64,000 nt of DNA from the NCBI GenBank assembly GCA_902771155.1, contig CACXVS010000006.1:3795-67794 (forward strand), in the 5' to 3' direction. A program made the position numbers and the translations under genes. Positions within the stretch are counted from its first letter, which is position 1; each line of letters opens with the position of its first letter. This stretch comes from an uncultured Prevotellaceae bacterium. GTDB lineage: Bacteria; Bacteroidota; Bacteroidia; Bacteroidales; Bacteroidaceae. Below, piece after piece: positions 34,193 to 44,453 of the stretch. Under the pieces are notes generated by a model. The model saw nothing but the letters and a program-made list of their open reading frames with translations, made no database searches and was not told the DNA's origin.

Positions 34193-35479
34193 TCATTCAA
34201 TGACTTTTAGACGCACAAGTTCGATCTTTGTAGCCGTATTCTTCAAGATCTTGAACTCAAAATCACCAATTCTCACCAACTCGTTGAGCTTGGGGAACGA
34301 CTGATATTCGTGCAGAATCAAACCTCCCAATGTCATATATTCATCACTCTCAGGAAGTGACAGGTCGAACTGCTCATTAATCTTCTCTATCTCCAAACGG
34401 GCAGAAAGAATATATTCATTATCTCCCACACGTTTGGCCACATGGTTGGAGTTGTCGTGCTCATCCTCAATCTCACCAGTAATCTCCTCCATGAGATCCT
34501 CCAGCGATACCAGACCGCTCGTTCCTCCGAATTCATCGACGACAATGGCCAACGAACGCTTCTGCTGCATGAGCATCTGCATGAGTTTGGAAGCCAACAT
34601 GGTTTCGGGCACGAAGGAAATTGTTCTAATGAGTGATGACTGAAGGGTATTGAGGGGTGTATTTGCCACAGCCATGGAGTCAAGACGGAACATATCGGAA
34701 GAATGGATATAGCCCACCACATGGTCGATATCCTCATGGTAAACGATGATCTTACTATGTCCGCTCTCAATAAAGGTCTGTTTAAGTGCTTCAATGGAAG
34801 CAGTATCCTCCACTGCATCTATCTCCGTACGGGGTACCATACAGTCGCGTACCTTGGTCTCTGAGAAATCCAGCGCATTCTGGAATATCTTCACTTCCTC
34901 ACCAATCTCGTCTTCGTTGTCTGCATGATCTATGCTGGTCTGAACCAGATAGTCGAGATCGACCTTCGTAAACTCCTTATCCTCATCTTCCTTGTTCATT
35001 CTGACACCCACAACCCTTAGTAGACCTTTGGAAAGAAGGGTAGCAAATCGGGAAACGGGATAGAGCACCACATAACACAGATAAGCCGGTATGGCAAAGA
35101 AGGTGAGCATCGTATTAGGATTGTTCTTGAAGATAGTCTTTGGCAAGAACTCTCCTGTGAATAATACAACCAAGGTAGAAAGCAGCGTATCAGCAGTCAC
35201 CCTCATTCCATCACTGAGTGGGTAGAAGAGCGTGGCATCAAAGATCCTGGCAAAGAGAATACCGTAAATGACGAGGGAGATATTATTGCCCACAAGCATC
35301 GTCGATACGAAATTGTTTGGATGCTTATAAAAGACATCTATGGCCTTCTGCGACAACCCATTCTTTTCTCTGTCCATCTCCGCTCGCAACCTGTTACTCG
35401 ACACGAAAGCAATCTCCATACCCGAGAAAAAGGCGGAGAAAAGCATCGATACCAGTAAACCTATGATGAGTGAAGTCAT
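34193..35479 (-). CDS. CorC/HlyC-type hemolysin-family protein (DUF21-CBS-CorC)
   Basis: An integral membrane protein of 428 residues. The DUF21/CNNM domain (LLVSMLFSAFFSGMEIAFVSSN, four helices) comes first, then two CBS domains (DCMVPRTEIDAVE ... SHSKIIVYHEDIDHVVGYIHSSD ... RSLAIVVDEFGGTSGLVSLEDLMEEITGEIEDE) and a C-terminal CorC_HlyC domain. Relatives transport or sense divalent cations such as Mg2+; some Bacteroidetes homologues are GldE-like. I prefer ATG at 35479; ATG at 35503 would overlap the lptC stop and adds a non-conserved segment. Confidence 0.88.
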   Translation of the reverse strand: MTSLIIGLLVSMLFSAFFSGMEIAFVSSNRLRAEMDREKNGLSQKAIDVFYKHPNNFVSTMLVGNNISLVIYGILFARIFDATLFYPLSDGMRVTADTLLSTLVVLFTGEFLPKTIFKNNPNTMLTFFAIPAYLCYVVLYPVSRFATLLSKGLLRVVGVRMNKEDEDKEFTKVDLDYLVQTSIDHADNEDEIGEEVKIFQNALDFSETKVRDCMVPRTEIDAVEDTASIEALKQTFIESGHSKIIVYHEDIDHVVGYIHSSDMFRLDSMAVANTPLNTLQSSLIRTISFVPETMLASKLMQMLMQQKRSLAIVVDEFGGTSGLVSLEDLMEEITGEIEDEHDNSNHVAKRVGDNEYILSARLEIEKINEQFDLSLPESDEYMTLGGLILHEYQSFPKLNELVRIGDFEFKILKNTATKIELVRLKVIE

Positions 35480-35492
35480 AATCAAATGAACA

Positions 35493-36149
35493 TTAAATGT
35501 CAACTCGCCTGTGCTTCTGAGCTTGCGGACGCATGACAGGGGCTACCTGTGTGGTGGTGTCGGCAGGATTCTTGGGTTGTTCTTCTTCCTTTGAATCGCC
35601 TGTCATGTCCTCACGCTCAAACGAGCCCTTGGAATTAGTAACCGTATAGTGGCGCATGCGTTCATCGCTCAGGAAATAAGTGCCTTCCATCGAGCGTTCC
35701 GGGGTGGTCACTTTCGAATACACATTAGAATAGAGTTCGTGCTTGATACCATCCCAGTACAGTTCCTCGCTTTCGTATATCAAGCCGTTAATATTCCGTA
35801 TTCTCACACGTCCTCTGAGATGCCAAAGTTTCTTCTGGTCATAATACCATGCGCTATCAGACTGGATATAAGCTTGAACATGAAACTTCTCATCGAACTG
35901 TTCAAAGAACACACCTTTTTCAAAAGTCCAGCGTGAGGGTGTCTTGACGATATTGACATCCCAGCGCTCTGTCACAATACGATACTTGATCACGCCAGAG
36001 TCGCTGATAAGCGTATTCACCCCATAAGAGGTCATTAACGACACTGAGTCACGATCATAGATAGGGGGCGCCGTATGCTCCTGAACGTCGGAACAGGATA
36101 AAAGGAATAACAGTGAAAAGTAAAATAAGTATTTACCCATCGTTTTCAC
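35493..36149 (-). CDS. lptC: LPS export lipoprotein LptC
   Basis: A 218-residue protein that links LptBFG to the periplasmic LPS bridge. The N-terminal signal ends in a lipobox (FLLSC), so it is a lipoprotein here rather than helix-anchored as in E. coli. The beta-jellyroll part is visible in DSGVIKYRIVTERWDV, FEKGVFFEQFDEK, YDQKKLWHLRGRVRI and ELYWD. A Gln/Pro-rich tail follows. It lies between the outer-membrane protein and the CBS/DUF21 gene in one operon. Confidence 0.85.
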   Translation of the reverse strand: MKTMGKYLFYFSLLFLLSCSDVQEHTAPPIYDRDSVSLMTSYGVNTLISDSGVIKYRIVTERWDVNIVKTPSRWTFEKGVFFEQFDEKFHVQAYIQSDSAWYYDQKKLWHLRGRVRIRNINGLIYESEELYWDGIKHELYSNVYSKVTTPERSMEGTYFLSDERMRHYTVTNSKGSFEREDMTGDSKEEEQPKNPADTTTQVAPVMRPQAQKHRRVDI

Positions 36150-36151
36150 AC

Positions 36152-37429
36152 TTACTCAATCTTCCACTTCGCAAACCAGCGTTCGTTGAACGTCAGTCCG
36201 ATATTGAAGCAGAACGTATTCTCCTTAATGAGATTATCGGCAGAGCGGCGTTGCCACTGGGCACTGATATTCAGAATGGAACGATTATTATAGGTATTCA
36301 TGATAGGAATACCAAAACCTACACTGATATGGAAGTCCTTGGGACCATCCTGTCCATTAATATAATAATAAGGTGTAGTGAAACCACCGCCGATTCTATA
36401 TCTCACATGGTTGAGATACTTACGACTCATAGGATCGGGTGTCCACTCCAAACCGGCATTCAGTTTATAGCTATCTTTCAGAAGACCGCCTTTCAGCGTA
36501 TAATGATCACCAGACTCCATCACTGGGAATGATAACGATCCCCATTTCTGCATCTGGAAGTCGGCCCCAACTCTTAGTGTATTACCATGACGATAGGCCA
36601 GACCGATGCCCCATGTAGTAGGCAGGTCAAGAGCACTATTAATCACATACGAAGTGGTATCAGACTTTCCAATAGACGTATTCCTATTGATAACCTTACA
36701 CTCCGGATCAGCTTTCAAACTATGTCCTGGGGTAAACGTAGCACCTAGGGTAATAAAATCGGTCTTATTAATAGGCTGGTCATACTGGATGCCCAGATCC
36801 AGTTTCCAACTATTAATTGTGGCACTATAACGCCGACTCAGTATATTAATAGAGGAGTTGGTGCTGACCACCGAACGATCGTATTCTCCCCACATATAGG
36901 CAAAGTTGAAACCGACCGAAAGCGGCTTGAGGACTTTCATACCTGCACCCAGGAACAACTGGTGCAAGCCTCCATTTCCCTCGTATTTTACAGGAACCGA
37001 CGTATTCATATCCGTCAGTTTGGTGGTAGATGAATAGTTGTAGCCTATATTGGAGAAGGGCATGATTCCCACATTGACGCCAACATTCTTAAACACGCGG
37101 AAAAGACCTGTCACATAATCGAAACCACCTCCCTTAGCACTCATCGTGGTTCCATTTTCATTATAGTTGGTTATCTGTCCGGAAAGACCTGCGTCGATGA
37201 TCATGCTCAGTGAATCCACCGCTGAATACGATGCAGGGTTCAGAGGATTAACCTCATTGCCTTTTCGGAAAGCCAGTCCTACACCACCCATACCTTTATT
37301 AAAGCCTACACCTTGGTCAGCCATGTCGCCAAGACCATACTGGCTATAAGGAGAGTTCGTGCCATTTTGTGCATAAACGCCAATCGTCGTCACAACTGAA
37401 AGAGCCAGACAACAGAGAAATCTATTCAT
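36152..37429 (-). CDS. Predicted outer-membrane beta-barrel protein
   Basis: A 425-residue exported protein starting at 37429 (MNRFLCCLALSVVTTIGVYAQ signal peptide). The mature part begins NGTNSPYSQYGLGDM and shows alternating hydrophobic strands, aromatic belts and a C-terminal strand ending FNERWFAKWKIE. This type, often annotated as a hypothetical exported or FadL/PorV-like protein, is found next to lptC in Bacteroidales, so a link to outer-membrane or LPS assembly is plausible but unproven. The stop is 2 nt before the lptC start. Confidence 0.75.
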   Translation of the reverse strand: MNRFLCCLALSVVTTIGVYAQNGTNSPYSQYGLGDMADQGVGFNKGMGGVGLAFRKGNEVNPLNPASYSAVDSLSMIIDAGLSGQITNYNENGTTMSAKGGGFDYVTGLFRVFKNVGVNVGIMPFSNIGYNYSSTTKLTDMNTSVPVKYEGNGGLHQLFLGAGMKVLKPLSVGFNFAYMWGEYDRSVVSTNSSINILSRRYSATINSWKLDLGIQYDQPINKTDFITLGATFTPGHSLKADPECKVINRNTSIGKSDTTSYVINSALDLPTTWGIGLAYRHGNTLRVGADFQMQKWGSLSFPVMESGDHYTLKGGLLKDSYKLNAGLEWTPDPMSRKYLNHVRYRIGGGFTTPYYYINGQDGPKDFHISVGFGIPIMNTYNNRSILNISAQWQRRSADNLIKENTFCFNIGLTFNERWFAKWKIE

Positions 37430-37468
37430 ATTTTGATATCTATTTCTATAGAAATTCATTTCAGCGTG

Positions 37469-37476
37469 CAAAATTA
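37469..37476 (-). promoter_or_regulatory. Promoter -7 element of the outer-membrane protein-lptC operon
   Basis: TAATTTTG on the minus strand at 37469-37476, about 40 nt upstream of the ATG at 37429. Confidence 0.45.
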
Positions 37477-37520
37477 TTGAAAAAAAACGAGAAAATCGCT
37501 TTTTAATAAAAAATATAGAG

Positions 37521-37528
37521 TAATTTTG
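37521..37528 (+). promoter_or_regulatory. Promoter -7 element overlapping a GTG start (leaderless)
   Basis: TAATTTTG at 37521-37528 ends 4 nt before the GTG at 37533, so transcription should begin at or within the start codon. Confidence 0.5.
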
Positions 37529-37532
37529 CATC

Positions 37533-38729
37533 GTGAAACAAAAAAATAACATTTTTAGGAGATTCTTACTTCTGGTCACAGCATTTCTGTTCATTACTGA
37601 AGTGCAGGCCAACCATGAATTAAATCAAGAGAATCATGAGCAATATGATTCCATTGAGGTCAGTCTGCTCACCTGTTCTCCCCATGAGGAAATCTATAGT
37701 TTATATGGCCATTCTGCCATTCGATGGCACGACCTTCGCCATGGCAAAGACAACGACATGGTCTTTAACTGGGGTGTGTTTGATTTCAGAAGGCCTCATT
37801 TCGTAGCACGGTTTGTCTTTGGGTTGACAGACTACGAACTGGGGGTATTCCCTTTCGATTTCTTCTGGCCCTACTACCAGAAAGTTGGGAGTTCGATCAT
37901 TGAACAGATACTTAACCTGACCAACGAGGAGAAGATGCACCTACAGTTGATTCTCAGTGAAAACCTTAAACCTGAGAATCGGATATATCGCTATAATTAT
38001 TTCTATGACAACTGTTCTACACGTCCGAGAGATGCTATCGAAAAATGCATGGTAGGGAAGATCGAATATGCTCAGCGTGACGACTATACGCCCTCCTACA
38101 GGGACATGGTTCACAACTGTGTCAGAAATCATCCTTGGGCAGCCGTGGGTAACGACATGCTATTGGGTGTGAGGGCAGATATGACGACCACCCTGCGCGA
38201 ACAGGAGTTTCTGCCCGAAAACCTTATGTACGATTTCGACCGAGCCCAGATCTATGCAGGCGGTCATTACCGTCCTTTGGTAAAAGAACGTAGGGTGATT
38301 GTATCCCCAGGCGTACAAATCATAGAACAAGACTTTCCTCTTTCACCCACGGAATGTTCCCTCATTCTTATCTTCATATCTGCGACAATACTGCTGATAG
38401 AATGGAAACGTAAGAAGACCTTTAAATACTGGGATGTACTGCTGATGGTGCTACAAGGTCTGGCAGGATGCGTGCTGTTCGTCATGCTGTTCTCCCAGCA
38501 TCCCACCACCAGCACTAACCTTCAGATTCTGCTTCTGAATCCTATATCACTGTTTTATATCCCTACTGTCATCAGAAGGCGCCCCACCAGATGGTGTAAA
38601 TTGCTTCTCATAATGGCGACACTCTTCATGATAGGTGGCATTTTCCAGCATTATGCAGAAGGGATGTGGACTGTGGCATTATGTTTGCTGTTACGAGTAC
38701 TGATTAATTTGAAATATAACAAGGCGTGA
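37533..38729 (+). CDS. DUF4105 / Lnb-type periplasmic-domain membrane protein
   Basis: A 398-residue protein starting with GTG; the charged KQKNNIFRR plus hydrophobic stretch to VQA is a signal peptide and needs this start. The DUF4105 core has YSLYGHSAIRWHD, VFNWGVFDF, YNYFYDNCSTRPRDAI and conserved His/Cys positions, then four C-terminal membrane helices. DUF4105 is the periplasmic domain of Lnb-type lipoprotein N-acyltransferases, so a role in finishing lipoproteins is plausible; the assignment is inferred from family relation. The next gene overlaps by 4 bases. Confidence 0.8.
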   Translation: MKQKNNIFRRFLLLVTAFLFITEVQANHELNQENHEQYDSIEVSLLTCSPHEEIYSLYGHSAIRWHDLRHGKDNDMVFNWGVFDFRRPHFVARFVFGLTDYELGVFPFDFFWPYYQKVGSSIIEQILNLTNEEKMHLQLILSENLKPENRIYRYNYFYDNCSTRPRDAIEKCMVGKIEYAQRDDYTPSYRDMVHNCVRNHPWAAVGNDMLLGVRADMTTTLREQEFLPENLMYDFDRAQIYAGGHYRPLVKERRVIVSPGVQIIEQDFPLSPTECSLILIFISATILLIEWKRKKTFKYWDVLLMVLQGLAGCVLFVMLFSQHPTTSTNLQILLLNPISLFYIPTVIRRRPTRWCKLLLIMATLFMIGGIFQHYAEGMWTVALCLLLRVLINLKYNKA

Positions 38730-40255
38730 AGAACCATTATCTCTCCATCACTCTGCTGGCAGTGCTAGGATGGCATATTGATGCCCAAGCACAATACGGG
38801 AACAAGCAGGTGCCCAGACTGGTCGTCAATATTACGATTGACCAGTTGCGCAGTGACTATCTGGAATCCTTTGCTGCCAACTATGGAGATCATGGTTTTA
38901 AGAAACTCCTGACAGAGGGTCTTGTGTTCGAGAGTGCCTCCTATCCTTTTATCAATCCAGACAAAGCTTCTGCGATCTCTACCATCATCACTGGCACTAC
39001 CCCATTTTATCACAGTATTATTGGAGAAAAATGGATCGACAAAGGCAGTCTGCGACCAGTCTCTTGCATAAAAGGTCCTCGCCAGTCTGATGCCCCGTCA
39101 CCTGCACAATTAGAGGTATCTTCATTAGGAGACGAATTGAAAGTGGCCTCTAAAGGTGCTGCGAAAATATTTGCCATTTCACCTTTCTGTGATATGGCCG
39201 TCTTATCTGCTGGTCATGCGGCTGATGGTGCCATTTGGATAGACCATGAAACCGGAGAGTGGATTTCCTCTCAGTATTACTCTAGCATTACGCCACCATT
39301 TGTACTATCATACAACGAGTTAAATCGTCTCAACAAAAAGACCAAGAAGCTAGAATGGCAACCACTTGTTACTCAGAAGAAACCGCAGTTTAGACATACT
39401 TTAAAAGGTTCTAAGCGTTATCAGGAATACCAAACTTCTGGTTTGATAAATGCAGACATTACTGCCTTGGCTATAGCATGTGTCAATGAGCAGGAAATGG
39501 GTACCGACTCCATCACAGACCTGCTTTGCCTGACCTACTATGCAGGGCATTTTGATCACAAGCCACTGACAGATTGTCAGAAAGAACTTGCTGACACTTA
39601 TCAACGTCTTGACAAAGATCTGGATAGTCTTGTTACATATCTGGAGAATCGTCTCGGAAAAGACAAAGTCCTTTTCTGCATTACCAGCACGGGCTACAGC
39701 GACCCGGAAGGCATTGACTATGCAACATATCGCATTCCCACAGGAACCTTCTACATCAATCGTGCTGCCAATCTCCTGAATATGTACTTTGGCGCCATCT
39801 GGGGGCAAGGACGATATGTAGAAACATACTACGACAACCAGCTTTTCCTCAATCACAAATTGTTGGAATCAAAACGTATCAGTATTTCAGATGCCTCACA
39901 GCGAGCTCAGGAGTTTATCATGCAGATGCAGGGTGTCAAGAATGTCTTCTCAGCCCAGCAACTTTTAAGTAGTTATGAAGGCACCTTCCTGAAAATACGA
40001 AACAGTTTTCATGTCCAGCACAGTGGCGATCTACTGATTGAAGTTGCTTCTGGATGGCATTTACAGAATGAGGATACTGGTGAAGACAAGCTCTCACAAG
40101 CCTCTATCCCTACTTTCCCCATTATTATTTATGGTGCAGGCATCCCTTCTGAACGCGTTAAAAAACCTGTTACAACCGATAGGATAGCTCCGACAATTGC
40201 GAAGTCTATCCGTATCAGGGCTCCCAATGCCTGCTCAGCAGATCCGTTGTTCTGA
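38726..40255 (+). CDS. PafA-like alkaline phosphatase superfamily protein, predicted inactive
   Basis: A 509-residue exported protein with a GTG start and signal peptide to AQAQ. It aligns by eye with PafA-type phosphatases: [17 protein letters not shown] keeps the first metal Asp, and [18 protein letters not shown] is typical. But the nucleophile region reads [18 protein letters not shown] where a Thr/Ser is expected, TADHG is replaced by TSTGYSD, and the C-terminal DTHVP is SIPTFP. Most metal ligands are therefore missing, so it is probably a pseudoenzyme with a binding role. Its coupling to the DUF4105 gene is conserved in my recollection of Bacteroidales genomes. Confidence 0.75.
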   Translation: MKNHYLSITLLAVLGWHIDAQAQYGNKQVPRLVVNITIDQLRSDYLESFAANYGDHGFKKLLTEGLVFESASYPFINPDKASAISTIITGTTPFYHSIIGEKWIDKGSLRPVSCIKGPRQSDAPSPAQLEVSSLGDELKVASKGAAKIFAISPFCDMAVLSAGHAADGAIWIDHETGEWISSQYYSSITPPFVLSYNELNRLNKKTKKLEWQPLVTQKKPQFRHTLKGSKRYQEYQTSGLINADITALAIACVNEQEMGTDSITDLLCLTYYAGHFDHKPLTDCQKELADTYQRLDKDLDSLVTYLENRLGKDKVLFCITSTGYSDPEGIDYATYRIPTGTFYINRAANLLNMYFGAIWGQGRYVETYYDNQLFLNHKLLESKRISISDASQRAQEFIMQMQGVKNVFSAQQLLSSYEGTFLKIRNSFHVQHSGDLLIEVASGWHLQNEDTGEDKLSQASIPTFPIIIYGAGIPSERVKKPVTTDRIAPTIAKSIRIRAPNACSADPLF

Positions 40256-40297
40256 GAGATCAATCTGACCTTTCAGAACTATGTTCTGCGTATTTTC

Positions 40298-40329
40298 TTT
40301 GGCAGTTACATTTTTTTTGTGTAACTTTG
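40298..40329 (+). promoter_or_regulatory. Promoter of secA and following genes
   Basis: TTTG (40298-40301) and TAACTTTG (40322-40329) are spaced 20 nt, 55 nt before the secA ATG at 40384. Confidence 0.65.
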
Positions 40330-40383
40330 CAGCCGATTTTTAGGAAATATAATATTCAATCGAAAAAACAGAATTATAATTAT

Positions 40384-43300
40384 ATGAATTTCAACAAGTT
40401 CCTCAAGTCGTTGTTTGGTGACAAGTCCACCCGCGACATGAAATTAATCCAACCATTTGTAGAACAGGCCAAGGCCGCAACTGCCAAAGTAGCATCTTTG
40501 GATAATGACGCACTCCGTCAGCGTACCAAGGAGCTTCAGCGGCAGGTCCAGGACTCTGCTAAAGACCAGAGAGCTAAGATAGCAGAGTTGAAAGCGACCA
40601 TTGAGAACACCCCCATCGACGAGCGTGCCAGCATCTTTGAGCAGATCGACAAGATTGAAAAAGAAGTGCTCGATATCTATGAGAAAGCGCTCGACGAAGT
40701 GATGCCCGAGGTGTTTGCCATCGTGAAAGAAACAGCCCGTCGTTTTGCTGAAAACGAGGAAACCATCGTGACGGCCACAGATTTCGATCGGGAGCTGGCA
40801 GGTGATCCCAAGAAAGACTTCATCACCATCGACGGCGACAAAGCCATCTATCACAACCACTGGACGGCTGGTGGTAACGACCTAAAATGGGAGATGGTTC
40901 ACTACGACGTACAGCTCTTCGGTGGTGTAGTTCTCCATCAAGGTAAGATTGCCGAGATGGCTACCGGTGAAGGTAAAACGCTTGTTGCTACCCTACCCGT
41001 CTTCCTGAATGCCCTCACAGGCAATGGTGTTCACGTCGTTACCGTAAACGACTATCTGGCCAAACGTGACTCGGAGTGGATGGGACCGCTTTATATGTTC
41101 CATGGTCTCAGTGTTGATTGTATCGATAAGCATCAGCCTAACTCTGAAGCTCGCCGCAAGGCTTATCAGGCAGATATCACCTTTGGAACGAACAATGAGT
41201 TCGGTTTCGACTATCTGCGTGATAACATGGCCATTTCACCTGCCGACCTCGTACAGCGTTCACATAACTATGCCATCGTCGACGAGGTTGACTCTGTGTT
41301 GATCGATGATGCCCGTACACCGTTGATAATCTCTGGTCCTGTGCCCAAAGGCGACGACCAGATGTTCGAAGAATACCAACCCCTCGTAGAGCGCCTCGTT
41401 GGTGTACAGCGCCAACTTGCCACCCAGTACCTGGCTGAAGCAAAGACATTGATTGGCGAAGGTAACAAACTCATGGAGGCAGGCAATAAAAAAGAAGGTC
41501 AGGAAAAACTGGATGCAGGTTTCCTGTCGCTTTACCGTTCTCATAAGGCCATGCCTAAAAACAAGCCCCTCATCAAGTTCCTGTCAGAGGAAGGTATCAA
41601 AAGTGGTATGCAGAACACGGAAAACATCTACATGGAGAATAACAACCGTCGTATGCCAGAGTGTATCGAACCTCTGTACTTTGTTGTTGATGAGAAGCTC
41701 AACTCCTGCGATCTTACCGATAAGGGTACCGCCTGGTTGGCCAAGCAGGTCAACGATGCCGAGCTCTTTGTGTTGCCTGACATTACCTCCGAGCTCTCTG
41801 CTCTCGAAGCCGAGACAGGTCTCAGCGACCAGGAACGACTTGACAAGAAAGACGAGTTACTCAACCACTATGCCGTTCAAAGCGAACGTGTACACACCCT
41901 CCAGCAATTGTTGAAGGCGTATTGCATGTTTAATAAGGACGATGAATATGTGGTGATCGATGGTGAGGTAAAGATTGTGGACGAACAGACAGGCCGTATT
42001 ATGGAAGGTCGTCGCTGGAGCGACGGTCTGCACCAGGCTGTCGAGGCCAAGGAGCACGTCAAGGTGGAGGCAGCTACACAGACCTTTGCCACCATTACCC
42101 TTCAGAACTATTTCCGTATGTACCACAAACTCGCTGGTATGACGGGTACAGCCTCCACCGAGGCTGGTGAGTTCTGGGACATCTACAAACTCGACGTAGT
42201 GGAGATTCCTACGAATCGCCCAGTAATCCGCAATGATCAGGATGACCGTGTTTACAAGACAGCCCGTGAGAAATATAACGCTGTTATTGACGAGATCGTG
42301 AAGATGCGTGAGAGCGGTCGTCCTACGCTGGTAGGTACCACCTCAGTGGAAATCTCCGAGTTACTGTCGAAGATGCTTTCCATGCGAAAGATCCCTCATC
42401 AGGTGCTGAACGCCAAACTCCACCAGAAAGAGGCCGACATTGTGGCACAGGCAGGTCAGTCCACCAACGGACTTGGTGCGGTAACCATCGCTACCAACAT
42501 GGCTGGTCGTGGTACCGATATCAAGCTTTCACCTGAGGTAAAGGCAGCTGGTGGTCTTGCAATCATTGGAACTGAACGTCACGAGAGCCGTCGCGTCGAT
42601 CGCCAGTTGCGTGGTCGTGCCGGTCGTCAAGGCGACCCTGGCTCTTCTGTGTTCTTCGTCTCGCTTGAAGATAAACTTATGCGTCTCTTTGCCTCCGAGC
42701 GCATCGCCTCTGTGATGGACCGTCTGGGCTTCAAGGATGGCGAGATGATTGAATCACCCATGATTTCCAAAAGTATTGAACGCGCACAAAAGAAGGTTGA
42801 AGAGAATAACTTCGGTATCCGTAAGCGACTCATTGAATACGATGATGTGATGAACAAGCAACGTACCGTGATCTATGAGAAGCGTCGCCACGCCCTCATG
42901 GGAGAACGTATTGGTATGGATATCGCCAACATCATCTGGGATCGTGTGGTGAACATTATTGAGAACTCCGGCGACTATCAGGGTTGCAAAGAGGAATTCC
43001 TACATGTGCTCTCTATGGAGATACCCTTCTCGAGCGAGGATTATATAAACCAGCCACGTGAGGCACTCACAGAAAATGCATTCCAGGCGGCTATCGAGAA
43101 CTTCAACCGTAAGACTGAACGCGTTCAGACGGTAGCACAGCCCATTATCAAACAGGTCTATGAGAACCAGGGACAGTTGTACGAGCGCATCCTGGTGCCC
43201 ATGACTGACGGTCGCAAGATGTACAACATCCCCTGCAACCTCAAGGAGGCCTACGAGTCGGAGTGTAAATCCATCGTCAAGGAGTTCGAGAAATCCATCC

Positions 43301-43752
43301 TGCTACATATCATCGACGACTCTTGGAAGGAGAACCTCCGCCAGCTCGATGAACTGAAGCACTCTGTACAGAATGCCTCTTACGAACAGAAAGACCCTCT
43401 GCTCATTTTCAAGCTCGAGTCGGCTAAGGTGTGGGACGACATGATCAATGAGATGTATAATCGCATCTGTTCGATCCTAACCCGTGCCCAGATTCCTGAG
43501 GCCACACAGCAACAGGTTCGTGAAGCTGCTCCAGAACAGCGCACACAACGACAGCAATATACCGAGTCGAAGCAGAATATTGGCGAAGAACAGCTTACCG
43601 ATCCTAACCAGGCAGCTGCTGCAGCTCAGGATACGCGCGGTCAACAGCCTCGTACACCGATTATTAAAGATAAGTTACCTGGACGTAATGATCTATGTCC
43701 ATGTGGCTCAGGCAAGAAGTTTAAGAATTGTCATGGAAAGGGCGTCGTATGA
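40384..43752 (+). CDS. secA: Preprotein translocase ATPase SecA
   Basis: A 1122-residue motor that pushes preproteins through SecYEG. It contains [14 protein letters not shown] (Walker A), [22 protein letters not shown] (Walker B region), [20 protein letters not shown] and a C-terminal zinc-binding [16 protein letters not shown] for SecB or ribosome contact. It is about 220 residues longer than E. coli SecA, mainly through insertions in the N-terminal half, which is usual for Bacteroidetes. The start at 40384 follows the promoter leader; upstream in-frame codons lie in the leader. Confidence 0.96.
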   Translation: MNFNKFLKSLFGDKSTRDMKLIQPFVEQAKAATAKVASLDNDALRQRTKELQRQVQDSAKDQRAKIAELKATIENTPIDERASIFEQIDKIEKEVLDIYEKALDEVMPEVFAIVKETARRFAENEETIVTATDFDRELAGDPKKDFITIDGDKAIYHNHWTAGGNDLKWEMVHYDVQLFGGVVLHQGKIAEMATGEGKTLVATLPVFLNALTGNGVHVVTVNDYLAKRDSEWMGPLYMFHGLSVDCIDKHQPNSEARRKAYQADITFGTNNEFGFDYLRDNMAISPADLVQRSHNYAIVDEVDSVLIDDARTPLIISGPVPKGDDQMFEEYQPLVERLVGVQRQLATQYLAEAKTLIGEGNKLMEAGNKKEGQEKLDAGFLSLYRSHKAMPKNKPLIKFLSEEGIKSGMQNTENIYMENNNRRMPECIEPLYFVVDEKLNSCDLTDKGTAWLAKQVNDAELFVLPDITSELSALEAETGLSDQERLDKKDELLNHYAVQSERVHTLQQLLKAYCMFNKDDEYVVIDGEVKIVDEQTGRIMEGRRWSDGLHQAVEAKEHVKVEAATQTFATITLQNYFRMYHKLAGMTGTASTEAGEFWDIYKLDVVEIPTNRPVIRNDQDDRVYKTAREKYNAVIDEIVKMRESGRPTLVGTTSVEISELLSKMLSMRKIPHQVLNAKLHQKEADIVAQAGQSTNGLGAVTIATNMAGRGTDIKLSPEVKAAGGLAIIGTERHESRRVDRQLRGRAGRQGDPGSSVFFVSLEDKLMRLFASERIASVMDRLGFKDGEMIESPMISKSIERAQKKVEENNFGIRKRLIEYDDVMNKQRTVIYEKRRHALMGERIGMDIANIIWDRVVNIIENSGDYQGCKEEFLHVLSMEIPFSSEDYINQPREALTENAFQAAIENFNRKTERVQTVAQPIIKQVYENQGQLYERILVPMTDGRKMYNIPCNLKEAYESECKSIVKEFEKSILLHIIDDSWKENLRQLDELKHSVQNASYEQKDPLLIFKLESAKVWDDMINEMYNRICSILTRAQIPEATQQQVREAAPEQRTQRQQYTESKQNIGEEQLTDPNQAAAAAQDTRGQQPRTPIIKDKLPGRNDLCPCGSGKKFKNCHGKGVV

Positions 43753-44453
43753 TACAGATCAACAACATCAAAAAAACTTTTGGAGAAACAGTAGCCAGTA
43801 ATATCCCGTCGTTCACGGTTAATGATGGTGATATCCTTGGTCTGGTAGGCAATAATGGAGCAGGTAAGACAACCCTCTTCCGTATGCTCCTCGATCTATT
43901 GAAACCCGACGAGGGAGATGTGACACTTGACGGTGTCAATCCTGCCAAGACAGAATCATGGAAGGCCTTCACTGGAGCATATATCGATGACGGTTTCCTC
44001 ATCGACTTCCTCACGCCTGAAGAGTATTTTGCTTTCATTGGTAAAATTACCGACATGAAGCAAGAACAGGTTGACGAGCGTCTAAAGGACTTCGAACGCT
44101 TGGCAGCAGGCGAGATCTTCGGACAGAAGAAACTGATACGTAACCTCTCTGCAGGTAACAAGCAGAAAGTAGGTATTATGTCTGCCCTCTTCAATCGTCC
44201 CAAACTTGTGATCCTCGACGAGCCATTTAATTTCCTCGACCCCTCCAGTCAGAACGTACTGAAGCATGTGCTTACAGAGTACAACCAACAGACAGGAGCC
44301 ACCATCCTGATTTCAAGTCACAACTTGGCTCATACCGTTGACATCTCCACGCGAATAGCCCTATTGGAGAAAGGTGAGATTATTCGTGACCTACCCAACG
44401 AGAATGGTAGTGCGAAGGTTGAACTCGAGAATTATTTCGAAACGAATACGTGA
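43749..44453 (+). CDS. ABC transporter ATP-binding protein without a neighbouring permease
   Basis: A 234-residue single ABC domain. Walker [14 protein letters not shown], signature [16 protein letters not shown], Walker [17 protein letters not shown], and H-loop SSHNLAHT are all intact. It overlaps the secA stop by 4 bases (ATGA) and the next gene overlaps it in turn. It resembles ATPases of multidrug or gliding-type exporters, but no permease lies nearby. Because of its position it might power export of a product of the downstream acyl cluster; that is speculation. Confidence 0.85.
   Translation: MIQINNIKKTFGETVASNIPSFTVNDGDILGLVGNNGAGKTTLFRMLLDLLKPDEGDVTLDGVNPAKTESWKAFTGAYIDDGFLIDFLTPEEYFAFIGKITDMKQEQVDERLKDFERLAAGEIFGQKKLIRNLSAGNKQKVGIMSALFNRPKLVILDEPFNFLDPSSQNVLKHVLTEYNQQTGATILISSHNLAHTVDISTRIALLEKGEIIRDLPNENGSAKVELENYFETNT

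Noticed and set aside
40270..40295. CAGAAC/GTTCTG hairpin before secA as another copy of the 21-nt repeat
   Set aside because: It is a single short stem without the GGTC spacer or the 21-nt period, so the likeness is probably chance.
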